Positions 1 to 15,094 of a stretch of DNA of 64,000 bases are shown here, piece after piece. Position 1 is the stretch's first letter; each line of letters opens with the position of its first letter. The DNA lies in the NCBI RefSeq assembly GCF_014199305.1, contig NZ_JACIJK010000009.1, positions 124,001-188,000 on the forward strand. The letters are read 5' to 3'. The position numbers and the translations under genes are program-made. Origin of the DNA: Sphingomonas aerophila. Its GTDB lineage: Bacteria; Pseudomonadota; Alphaproteobacteria; Sphingomonadales; Sphingomonadaceae. The notes below the pieces were generated by a model that saw only the letters and a list, made by a program, of their open reading frames with translations, was not told the DNA's origin and did no database searches.

Positions 1-398
1 CCAGCACACCCGCGCTTCCCCAGGACGAGTTGCTGTCCCGGCTGCTGTTCGGCACCTCCATCACCAACCTGTCCGCCCCCGAAGCGCTTCAGCTCGCAGC
101 GGCGGTGGCGGCGCTGCAAAATGGCGGCAACGGCCTCAACCCGATCAACGCGGTACGGCGGGCGGCGGGGCTCGATCGCCTTCGCATCCTTCCCGCCGAC
201 CCGCAAACGGGGCAGGGCACCGCGATCGCCGCGGGCAAATACGTCACTCGCCGCTTTTATGCTGAGATCGTGACCGATGGTCAGGGATATTCGGCCACAC
301 AGGTCGAGTTTCAGGTGACCCGCTGGCTGTCGCTCCTGTCCAGCATCTCCACGCTTGGGCGCCAAAGCGCCAACGTCCGCGTGTCCAAGGATTACTGA
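1..398 (+). CDS. TamB-like translocation/assembly protein, C-terminal fragment
   Basis: The gene enters from the left edge; its codons begin at base 3 and 131 residues are visible before the TGA. The visible part carries an LPQDE-LLSRLLFG segment followed by an alternating beta pattern and ends with RQSANVRVSKDY, as at the C-terminus of the TamB (DUF490) family. TamB is anchored in the inner membrane, spans the periplasm as a beta structure, and works with the Omp85 protein TamA in outer-membrane protein or phospholipid delivery. The N-terminal anchor and most of the protein lie outside the window, so a TamA partner cannot be checked. The family call rests only on the C-terminal segment. Confidence 0.8.
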   Translation, partial: STPALPQDELLSRLLFGTSITNLSAPEALQLAAAVAALQNGGNGLNPINAVRRAAGLDRLRILPADPQTGQGTAIAAGKYVTRRFYAEIVTDGQGYSATQVEFQVTRWLSLLSSISTLGRQSANVRVSKDY

Positions 399-446
399 AA
401 CACGGATCGGTTGGACGCTTTTGCCGCTTCGTGCATTGAGCGCCCC

Positions 447-1226
447 ATGATCCGATTGTTTCACGTCAGTGACGTTCACTTCGGGGCGGAAGATCCCGAC
501 GCCATCGCCTGGTTCACCGGACTGGTCGCCACCGAGCGGCCCGACGCGGTGATCATGACAGGGGACCTCACCATGCGGGCGACCACCCAGGAGTTCCAGC
601 GTGGCGGCGACTGGCTCCGCTCGCTGAACGTGCCGGTCACGCTGGAGGTCGGCAACCACGATATTCCCTATTACTGGGACCCGATCCGCCGCTTGCTTGC
701 GCCCTACACGCGCTATGCCGCAGTTGAGAAGATGATCGAGCACCCGCTCGACCTGCCGGGCATCACCGTGGTGCCGCTCAAGACGACCGCTCGGGCACAA
801 TGGCGCTGGAACTGGTCAAAGGGACGGGTCAGCTCAGGCTCGCTGCGTCGCGCGCTGGCCCTGATCGACCAAGCGCCCAAGGGCGACGTCATTCTGGTTG
901 CCGCCCATCATCCGCTGATAGAGGGCGGGACGCGCGGCACGGCAAGAACGCGTCACGGCGATATCGCCCTGAATGCCCTTGCCGAAGCGGGCGCTCATGC
1001 CGTGCTGTCGGGCCATGTCCACGATCCCTTTGACGTGCCGGTGGAGCGGTCCGGTCGGACCGTGCGCATGATCGGGGCGGGAACGCTTTCAAAGCGCACG
1101 CGCGCCACTCCCGCGGCCTTCAACGAATTGCGCATCCAGAATGGCCAGATCGAGGCGATTGCGCGGACCCACACCAGCGCGCCGCCCAAGCCGATCGAGG
1201 AAGCGGTGGCGGCGGGGGAGGCCTGA
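447..1226 (+). CDS. Calcineurin-like metallophosphoesterase
   Basis: A 259-residue cytosolic phosphoesterase with the full dimetal signature: D9-x-H11 (SDVHFG), GD40 (MTGDLT), GN70H71D (VGNHD), an AHHP segment and a C-terminal GHVH. These residues bind the two metal ions that attack phosphodiesters or phosphomonoesters. The family includes cAMP phosphodiesterase-like (CpdA) and other 3',5'-cyclic nucleotide enzymes; the substrate cannot be told from sequence. I chose the ATG at 447 because the fold begins at once with MIRLFHVSDVH; an upstream in-frame TTG at 411 would add 12 residues unlike the family. A strong hairpin follows the gene. Confidence 0.88.
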   Translation: MIRLFHVSDVHFGAEDPDAIAWFTGLVATERPDAVIMTGDLTMRATTQEFQRGGDWLRSLNVPVTLEVGNHDIPYYWDPIRRLLAPYTRYAAVEKMIEHPLDLPGITVVPLKTTARAQWRWNWSKGRVSSGSLRRALALIDQAPKGDVILVAAHHPLIEGGTRGTARTRHGDIALNALAEAGAHAVLSGHVHDPFDVPVERSGRTVRMIGAGTLSKRTRATPAAFNELRIQNGQIEAIARTHTSAPPKPIEEAVAAGEA

Positions 1227-1281
1227 CCCGCCGCCTGCTCCTTCGACGAACGGGCGAGCCTCCCATAGCCCGATAAGCGCA

Positions 1282-1311
1282 AACGCCGCCCGGATCGCTC
1301 CGGGCGGCGTT
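1282..1311. terminator. Bidirectional hairpin between convergent genes
   Basis: Perfect 13-bp inverted repeat (1282-1294 with 1299-1311) closed by a TCGC loop, lying between the convergent phosphoesterase and the small charged-protein gene. Very GC-rich stem, with short T-containing flanks (TTCGTGTT on the plus side). Confidence 0.8.
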
Positions 1312-1331
1312 CGTGTTACCAGGATCGGTGA

Positions 1332-1712
1332 TCAGCTCTTCTTGCGGCCACGCTTCGGGGCAGCGGCGGCCTCTTCGTCATGCTCTTCATCATGATCTTC
1401 TTCGCCCGCCTCGGTCAGCGCCTGGCCCAGGTCGCGAAGCTTGTCGCCGTTCTTGTCTGCCTTGTCGGCGATCTTGGTGGTCGCGGCGCCAAGGCGGTGG
1501 AGTAGCGCGTGAATGCGATCCGCGTCAGGTTCGCCCTTTTCGAGCTGCTTGCGCAGGGCAGTAAGGTCGCGGAGAATGCCCTTGGCACCAGCGACGTCGG
1601 TTTCGGCAAGTGCTGCCTCCCAATCCTCGATCAGGTTAGCGCCCCTGTCAGGCTTTGTGCTGTCGAGCCCGCGATTGATCGCGTTGATCGTTCCGGCAAA
1701 CTTGATGGCCAT
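1332..1712 (-). CDS. Small charged hypothetical protein with acidic and basic tail
   Basis: A 126-residue protein that I do not recognise. Residues 1 to about 100 look alpha-helical and carry many charged residues (for example LRDLTALRKQLEKGEPDADRIHALLHRLG). They are followed by an acidic EEDHDEEHDEE run and a basic end (KRGRKKS), giving a strongly bipolar tail. There is no signal peptide or membrane segment, so it is probably cytosolic. It lies downstream of rpoC on the same strand but beyond a terminator-like hairpin, so it probably has its own promoter. Lysine-rich tails of this kind occur in nucleic-acid-binding proteins, but that is only a suggestion. Confidence 0.75.
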   Translation of the reverse strand: MAIKFAGTINAINRGLDSTKPDRGANLIEDWEAALAETDVAGAKGILRDLTALRKQLEKGEPDADRIHALLHRLGAATTKIADKADKNGDKLRDLGQALTEAGEEDHDEEHDEEAAAAPKRGRKKS

Positions 1713-1846
1713 GCGACATCCTTCGACTGGAATGGTGATGCCGCGGGTGACGCGGCGGGGACCTGAACGTCCGCCGCCCTGTCGCTATCCGTGCCCACGC
1801 CCCGGATCTGGACAGACGATAACCTGGATTGCTCTACTCCCAAACG

Positions 1847-1885
1847 ACAACCGCCGCCCGGGCGAACCCGGACGGCGGCTGTTGT
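1847..1885 (-). terminator. rpoC terminator
   Basis: GC-rich inverted repeat about 25 bases past the rpoC stop on the minus strand, with arms around CCGCCGCCCGGG and CCCGGACGGCGG and a short CGAA loop. It is followed on the minus strand by a T-rich stretch (TTGTCGTTTGG). It would end the rplJL/rpoBC transcript. Confidence 0.75.
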
Positions 1886-1906
1886 TCAGTCTTTTAGGGC
1901 CGCAGA

Positions 1907-6232
<4,326 letters not shown>

Positions 6233-6284
6233 AACTTCGTCCCTCTAGAGGGTGAATTTCTTGTGCGCGCGAAAGGGTAGGGGA

Positions 6285-6312
6285 GGAGCGCCGCCCCGAA
6301 AGGCAGCGCTCC
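6285..6312 (-). other. Hairpin in the rpoB-rpoC spacer
   Basis: The arms GGAGCGC and GCGCTCC flank a partly paired loop in the 87-bp gap between rpoB and rpoC. There is no T-tract, so it is more likely an RNA-processing or stability element than a terminator. A separate 12-bp palindrome, CCCTCTAGAGGG (6241-6252), sits next to the rpoC ribosome-binding site. Confidence 0.45.
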
Positions 6313-6319
6313 GTCCAAC

Positions 6320-10492
<4,173 letters not shown>

Positions 10493-10545
10493 GTGAACTA
10501 TTTGCCTCGTCAGCCGGAATAACGGTGCGCGAAGATCAGCGACGC

Positions 10546-10576
10546 AAAAAAGCCGATCGCAACCTGTGCGTCGGCT
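10546..10576 (-). terminator. Terminator/attenuator-like hairpin in the rpoB leader
   Basis: On the minus strand the arms AGCCGACGCA and TGCGATCGGCT (one bulged A) enclose a five-base loop, directly followed by TTTTTTG. This is a textbook intrinsic-terminator layout 53 bases before the rpoB ATG. It may stop read-through from the rplL side or act as an attenuator. The rest of the 304-bp gap between rpoB and the next gene (10577-10796) shows no convincing promoter to me on either strand. Confidence 0.65.
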
Positions 10577-10796
10577 TCAGCGTCGTGAACACCATAGCTC
10601 CCCATTCGTACGATGCACTGCGCGACGGCGCACCATGTCCCGAAAGCTTTGGCAGGAGGTCCATATAGGTCGCTGGATCGGGCCTGCCAACCCCCATGTA
10701 CGAGATCGGTTCCATTCGCTTCCGTTCGTCGCCGTTCGGGCGCCGTTCATCGCAGCCCGGCTTGCTGGCGAGCGGACGACAGGGTCGGCGGGAACC

Positions 10797-12017
10797 ATGA
10801 ACATATCGGTACGGAAGACAAGCACGATAGCGCTGGCGGCGATGACGCTGGCGAACAGCGCGGCAGGAGCACAAACGACTCAGGTTATCCCGGAAAACTA
10901 CAGCCTTCCCGGCACGCCCGCACCGACCCCCACGCCGACGCCGACAGCGGGACCGCCGTCGACTCAGAGCCCCGCGCCGGCCCAGTCTCCGCCACCGCTC
11001 GTCGTTCCTGAACCGGCCGCGACAACGTCCGGAGTTCCTGCGCCCACCGCAACGCCAACCGCGCGTAGTGCCCCGCGCCCCCGCCCGACGCCAAGCGCGA
11101 CAGCGACGCCCGCCGCAACCCCGGCACCTTTCCCGACACCAGCGCCTGTCGTGCCTGTGACAGCGGCCACGCCCGTGCCGGTCCCGCCTACCGTCGTCGC
11201 TTCCCCGCCGGTGCGGCGACCGGCAGCCGAAACGACCCCGATCGAGCCTGCGCCTTTAGGGGAGGGGCCGGGCGCTTCGCCGACGCTGGAGGGGAGCGAG
11301 GGCCTGGGCTGGTGGCTCGGCGCAGCGGCAACCCTCGCGGCACTCGTCGCGATCGCGGCGACGGCCTTGCTGCTGGTGCGCCGCCGCGCTCAACGCCCCG
11401 CCCTCTTTGCGCCCGAAGTTGCCGCCTCGGCGCCGCCAGAGCCACCGCTTCAGCCGAAAGCCGCTCCCGTACCTCGTCCTGCACCCGCGCCCCGGCCCAC
11501 TCCCGCCGTCGCCGCTGACGGCGCGAGGCTAAGCCTTGAGTTCCGCCCGACCCGCGCCGGCTTGAACCTGCTCAGCGCCACGGTGATGGGTGAAGTCACG
11601 GTCCGCAACACGGGGACGGCTTCGGCCGAGCGCGTCCAGGTCGAAGGATCGTTGATCGGCGCCCATGCCGAACAGGACGCTGAGTTGCGCACGATCTACA
11701 CCGGTCAGCTCGGACGACTTGCAACGCCGCCATTCACCCTTGCTGCGGGGGAGGAGCGCCGGGTCACGGTCGTCGCCGTCCTGCCGCTCGATGCGATCCG
11801 CCCGGTACAGGCCGCCGGCCGGCCCATGTTCGTGCCTGTGGTCGCCATCACCGGCGCCTTCATCGACCAGGGCAGGCCACGGCGGGCAGGTCGCGCCTTT
11901 GCGGTCGGGATCGAGCGGGTGGACTCGGCGAAGCTTGCCCCGATCTGGCTCGATGGTCCGCCTCGCATGCACGACCAGGTCGCCGCCCGTCCGCATGGGG
12001 ATCTGTTCGAAGCCTGA
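10797..12017 (+). CDS. Proline/threonine-rich single-pass membrane protein, unknown function
   Basis: 406 residues and not recognised. Order of parts: a signal-peptide-like N-terminus (MNISVRKTSTIALAAMTLAN...GAQ), a periplasmic Pro/Thr/Ala-rich stretch of about 130 residues with PTPTPT-type repeats, and a hydrophobic segment (LGAAATLAALVAIAATALLL) followed by RRRAQ. A second proline-rich linker and a predicted beta-sandwich-like domain (about residues 240-400) follow. The positive-inside rule places the C-terminal domain in the cytosol and the proline-rich arm in the periplasm, where it could span towards the cell wall. The ATG at 10797 is preferred because the signal peptide begins there. 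It is transcribed against rplJL-rpoBC. Confidence 0.7.
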   Translation: MNISVRKTSTIALAAMTLANSAAGAQTTQVIPENYSLPGTPAPTPTPTPTAGPPSTQSPAPAQSPPPLVVPEPAATTSGVPAPTATPTARSAPRPRPTPSATATPAATPAPFPTPAPVVPVTAATPVPVPPTVVASPPVRRPAAETTPIEPAPLGEGPGASPTLEGSEGLGWWLGAAATLAALVAIAATALLLVRRRAQRPALFAPEVAASAPPEPPLQPKAAPVPRPAPAPRPTPAVAADGARLSLEFRPTRAGLNLLSATVMGEVTVRNTGTASAERVQVEGSLIGAHAEQDAELRTIYTGQLGRLATPPFTLAAGEERRVTVVAVLPLDAIRPVQAAGRPMFVPVVAITGAFIDQGRPRRAGRAFAVGIERVDSAKLAPIWLDGPPRMHDQVAARPHGDLFEA

Positions 12018-12100
12018 CGATCGCCTCGCCGCCATCCGCGATCATGCTGGCAGGGCAGCGTTGCCCGGCCTACATCTGCCGCCTTCAGGGGGGCAGTTGC

Positions 12101-13159
12101 ATGATAAACAGACGGACACTGGTGGCCGGCGCGGTTGCGATAAGCACGTCGGCCGGGGTTCTGGCCCGGCCCGCTGCGGAGGCGAAGCGCCGGGCCATCG
12201 ACGCGATCGAGCTGCCGCCCTCCTTCAATGGCCTGATTGCCTTTGGTCGGCGCGGCGCGATTGATCACGTCCGCTGTGTCGGGTTTGAGGACAGGGAGGC
12301 GGGCAGGGCCTTCACCCCTGCAACGCAGATAAAGCTCGGCTCTGCTTCCAAGTGGCTGACCAGCGTCGCCGTGTTGCGCCTGGTGGAGCAGGGGCGGCTG
12401 TCCCTCGACGCGCCGATCACGACTTATCTCCCGAGTTTCAGGCGCGAGACCGGGGATCGCGTGCTGCTGAAACACCTTCTCTCCAATACCAGCGGCATCC
12501 CGGATCTGCTCAGCCGGCAGATCGCGACGGAGCCAGAGCTGCGGACATCAACCGCTACTGCGGCCGCAATCGTCGCTCGCTTCGGCGGTGGCGACCTTGC
12601 CTTTACGCCGGGCAACGGCTGGGATTACGCCGCACTCAATTGGGCCATCCTAGCCGACATCATCGAGCGGCAAACGGGTGAGGGGCTGCCCGCCATCGTT
12701 CACGGCTTGGTGTTTCGCCCACTCGGCATGCGCTCGGCTGGTTTCGTGCAGGTCGATCAGCCACCACTGCCGCATCTCGCCGCCGCCTATACGGAAGCGG
12801 TGCCGCCGGTCCGCAAGATGGCGCCCGTGCCTCCGTTCCTCGCGGCCAGCGGCAACGCCGCCAGTAGCGTGGGCGATGCCATGCGGGCGGCCCATGGAAT
12901 TTTCCATGGGCCGCTGCTCAGCGCCAACTCCCGTCGTGAGCTGACGACGGTTCGGTGGCCGGGTGAGGAATATGCGCTGGGTGGTCGGGTGCATCCGGTC
13001 GCTGGCGAACCCTGGGCATGGGAAACGGGCAAGGTCGGCGGCTACCGCACGCACATCGCCCATCGGCTCAGCCGCAGCGAAACGGTGGTCGTGTTCAACA
13101 CGACGGACATGACGCAGTCGGTTATCGGCGGCTGGGTCGAGGCGATCGCGCGGGCCTGA
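12101..13159 (+). CDS. Serine hydrolase of the beta-lactamase class C/DD-peptidase fold
   Basis: 352 residues, with a twin-charged N-terminus (MINRRTLVAGAVAIS) that resembles a Sec or Tat signal peptide, so it is probably exported. The nucleophile motif is S81-A-S-K84, followed by the family landmark LLSNTSGIPDL. At the second motif, where the family has Y-x-N, the protein reads Y176-A-A, so the Asn is missing. A GKVGG segment sits where the KTG/HxG motif is expected. The family includes esterases, DD-peptidases and AmpC-like enzymes; activity on beta-lactams cannot be assumed. The ATG at 12101 is preceded by a good GGGGGG-type ribosome site, and a terminator follows. Confidence 0.85.
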   Translation: MINRRTLVAGAVAISTSAGVLARPAAEAKRRAIDAIELPPSFNGLIAFGRRGAIDHVRCVGFEDREAGRAFTPATQIKLGSASKWLTSVAVLRLVEQGRLSLDAPITTYLPSFRRETGDRVLLKHLLSNTSGIPDLLSRQIATEPELRTSTATAAAIVARFGGGDLAFTPGNGWDYAALNWAILADIIERQTGEGLPAIVHGLVFRPLGMRSAGFVQVDQPPLPHLAAAYTEAVPPVRKMAPVPPFLAASGNAASSVGDAMRAAHGIFHGPLLSANSRRELTTVRWPGEEYALGGRVHPVAGEPWAWETGKVGGYRTHIAHRLSRSETVVVFNTTDMTQSVIGGWVEAIARA

Positions 13160-13165
13160 ACGAGG

Positions 13166-13204
13166 AAAGGGCGGCCACCGCGTGTGCGGGGCCGCCCTTT
13201 CTTG
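13166..13204 (+). terminator. Terminator of the serine hydrolase gene
   Basis: Perfect arms AAAGGGCGGCC (13166-13176) and GGCCGCCCTTT (13190-13200), then CTTGT. It lies seven bases after the stop codon. Confidence 0.85.
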
Positions 13205-13218
13205 TCTCGAGCTGGCCG

Positions 13219-13267
13219 TCACGGGATCGGATCCCGTGACCTCGGCCGAGCGGGGCCGGGCCCCGCT
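13219..13267 (-). terminator. GC-rich palindromes downstream of rplL
   Basis: Two adjacent perfect inverted repeats lie just past the rplL stop: GTCACGGGATC/GATCCCGTGAC (13219-13241) and AGCGGGGCC/GGCCCCGCT (13249-13267). They are consistent with termination or 3'-end stabilisation of the rplJL message. There is no clear T-tract, so the call is moderate. Confidence 0.55.
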
Positions 13268-13272
13268 GCGGC

Positions 13273-13653
13273 TTACTTGACCTCGACGGTCGCGCCGGCT
13301 TCTTCGAGCTGCTTCTTGACCTTCTCGGCCTCGTCCTTGCTCACGCCTTCCTTGACAGGCTTGGGCGCGCCCTCGACGAGAGCCTTGGCTTCGGTCAGGC
13401 CGAGACCGGTGATCGCGCGGACCTCCTTGATGACGTTGATCTTCTTGCCACCGTCGCCGGTGAGGATCACGTCGAACTCGGTCTTCTCTTCAACGGCCGG
13501 GGCCGCTGCGCCGCCGGCGCCGCCGGCCGGAGCTGCTGCAACCGCTGCTGCGGCCGAAACGCCCCACTTCTCTTCGAGCAGCTTGGACAGCTCGGCTGCC
13601 TCAAGAACGGTCAGCTCGCTCAGCTGGTCAACCAGCGCGTTCAGGTCTGCCAT
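13273..13653 (-). CDS. rplL: 50S ribosomal protein L7/L12
   Basis: A 126-residue stalk protein: an N-terminal dimerisation helix pair ([20 protein letters not shown]), an Ala/Gly-rich flexible hinge (about residues 35-55), and the C-terminal domain that recruits EF-Tu, EF-G and other GTPases ([17 protein letters not shown]...). I place the start at the ATG at 13653; a GTG two codons earlier is an alternative. It is the second gene of the rplJL pair, 75 bp after rplJ. In most bacteria it continues into rpoB, but here two opposite-strand genes intervene. Confidence 0.97.
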   Translation of the reverse strand: MADLNALVDQLSELTVLEAAELSKLLEEKWGVSAAAAVAAAPAGGAGGAAAPAVEEKTEFDVILTGDGGKKINVIKEVRAITGLGLTEAKALVEGAPKPVKEGVSKDEAEKVKKQLEEAGATVEVK

Positions 13654-13728
13654 GTTCACTTCCTTTTGTAGTTCCCGGGCCAGAAACGGCCCGCAAGCAT
13701 CGTTGAAATAACCAAGAACCGCCTGGGA

Positions 13729-14244
13729 TCAGGCGTTCTCCTTCTCCGCATACGCCGCCAGGACGCGGGCGATCTGCGCCGCCGGAGCCTGGGTGATCGT
13801 GGCGATCTTCGTGGCAGGCGCCACGATGAGGCCGACGATCTTGGCACGCAGTTCGTCGAGCGACGGCATCGTCGCCAGAGCCTGCACGCCCGAAGCATCG
13901 AGAGGAGTTGCACCCATCGCCCCGCCAACGATCTCGAACTTGTCGGTCGTCTTGGCGAAGTCGACCACCACCTTGGCGGCAGCGACCGGGTCGATCGAGG
14001 AGGCAAGGCCAACCGGACCGGTGAGCATGTCGCCCAGGGTCAGGTAGTCGGTGCCGTCGAGTGCGATCTTGGCAAGCTTGTTCTTCGAGACCTTGAAGGT
14101 CGCGCCGGCATCTCGCATCGCGTTGCGCAGTCGGGTGGACTGAGCGACGGTCATCCCGTGGTTGCGGGTGACGACCACCACACCAACCTCGGAGAAGGTC
14201 TGCTTGAGCTCGGCAACGGCCGCGGCCTTTTCAGCACGATCCAT
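13729..14244 (-). CDS. rplJ: 50S ribosomal protein L10
   Basis: 171 residues. L10 forms the base of the ribosomal stalk, binding 23S rRNA through its N-terminal domain and L7/L12 dimers through its C-terminal helix. The sequence begins MDRAEKAAAVAELKQTF and shows the conserved VVVVTRNHGMTVAQSTRLRN rRNA-binding segment. The ATG at 14244 gives the family N-terminus; an in-frame extension upstream is just leader. L10 bound to L12 normally represses its own mRNA through the leader, and the long untranslated leader here fits that. Confidence 0.97.
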   Translation of the reverse strand: MDRAEKAAAVAELKQTFSEVGVVVVTRNHGMTVAQSTRLRNAMRDAGATFKVSKNKLAKIALDGTDYLTLGDMLTGPVGLASSIDPVAAAKVVVDFAKTTDKFEIVGGAMGATPLDASGVQALATMPSLDELRAKIVGLIVAPATKIATITQAPAAQIARVLAAYAEKENA

Positions 14245-14433
14245 GCCATTCTCCACATCTGGGCAGGGCCGCGAACGACCGTGCCCGGTTACGAACCGGC
14301 CGCGGCGGAACCGCAAACCGGGTTGTCCATCGATGGGGCATGGGGAACTGCCGCAGCCGAAGCGCGCAGCAGGCCGGAACAGCACAAGCGGCTGACCGGA
14401 AAACCTTTATACCCCGTCTGGGCAGGACATTAA
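14245..14433 (-). promoter_or_regulatory. Candidate rplJL promoter and L10 leader
   Basis: On the minus strand, TTAATG (14428-14433) and TATAAA (14406-14411) are 16 bases apart and would start RNA near 14399, giving a leader of about 155 nt before rplJ. Leaders of this length before rplJ usually carry the L10(L12)4 autoregulatory site; I cannot fold it reliably by eye. In the rest of the 394-bp gap (14434-14638) I see nothing definite. Confidence 0.45.
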
Positions 14434-14638
14434 GCACCGGCAAATCCGGCGCACCTGCTGTCTTGGACGGAACGCCCGGCGAACCGGGCCCGGCGCCCAT
14501 AGCAGGATGCGCATCCGAGTCAATTGCTTGCCGTCTTCAAAGGACCGGCCTGGACCCGTCAGCGCCGCTCTCCATGATCGTGATTACCGACGAAAATGAA
14601 AGGATCGCCGGGTCCTGGTTCCGACAGACTCGTCGTTC

Positions 14639-15094
14639 CTAGCAGCGGCGGGTCAACACTGCATCCAGCGCGGTCAGGAAGCGGGACCGGTCGGCCTTGC
14701 TGAAGGGCGCCGGCCCGCCGATCTGTTCGCCGCCAGCGCGCAGGTCCGCCATGATCGCGCGGGTGGCGATCGCCGCCCCGATCGAGCTGGTCGTGAACGG
14801 CTTGCCGGTCGGCGCGAGGACATCGGCCCCCGCTTTCAGGCAGCGATCCGCCAACAGGATGTCGGCAGTGATCACGACCGCACCGGGGCCTGAAGCTTCC
14901 GCGATCCAGTCATCCGCAGCATCGAAGCCGGAGCCGACGACGACCCGCTTCACCTGCGGGTGGTCAGGGACGCGCAGGTGCTGGTTGCTGACCACCGTGA
15001 CCGGCACGCCGACCCGCCACGCCACCCGATATACCTCATCCTTTACAGGACAGGCGTCCGCATCGACCAGGATGCGGCGCTCGGCTCCGTTCAA
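14639..15094 (-). CDS. YaiI/YqxD family protein (DUF188)
   Basis: 151 residues of the YaiI/YqxD (DUF188) family, a PIN/NYN-like fold. The N-terminal ILVDADACPVKDEVYR carries the invariant acidic residues, and VITADILLADRCLKAGADVL and the GGPAPFSKADRSRFL C-terminal signature are also present. The family is widespread but its biochemical role is not settled; the PIN-like fold suggests RNA cleavage or binding. It overlaps the upstream helicase stop by 4 bp (ATGA-type), so the two are translationally coupled. That pairing with an RNA helicase supports an RNA-related role. Confidence 0.93.
   Translation of the reverse strand: MNGAERRILVDADACPVKDEVYRVAWRVGVPVTVVSNQHLRVPDHPQVKRVVVGSGFDAADDWIAEASGPGAVVITADILLADRCLKAGADVLAPTGKPFTTSSIGAAIATRAIMADLRAGGEQIGGPAPFSKADRSRFLTALDAVLTRRC

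Noticed and set aside
6241..6252. CCCTCTAGAGGG palindrome as an operator before rpoC
   Set aside because: It overlaps the rpoC ribosome-binding site and is short; chance or a minor RNA hairpin is more likely than a protein site.
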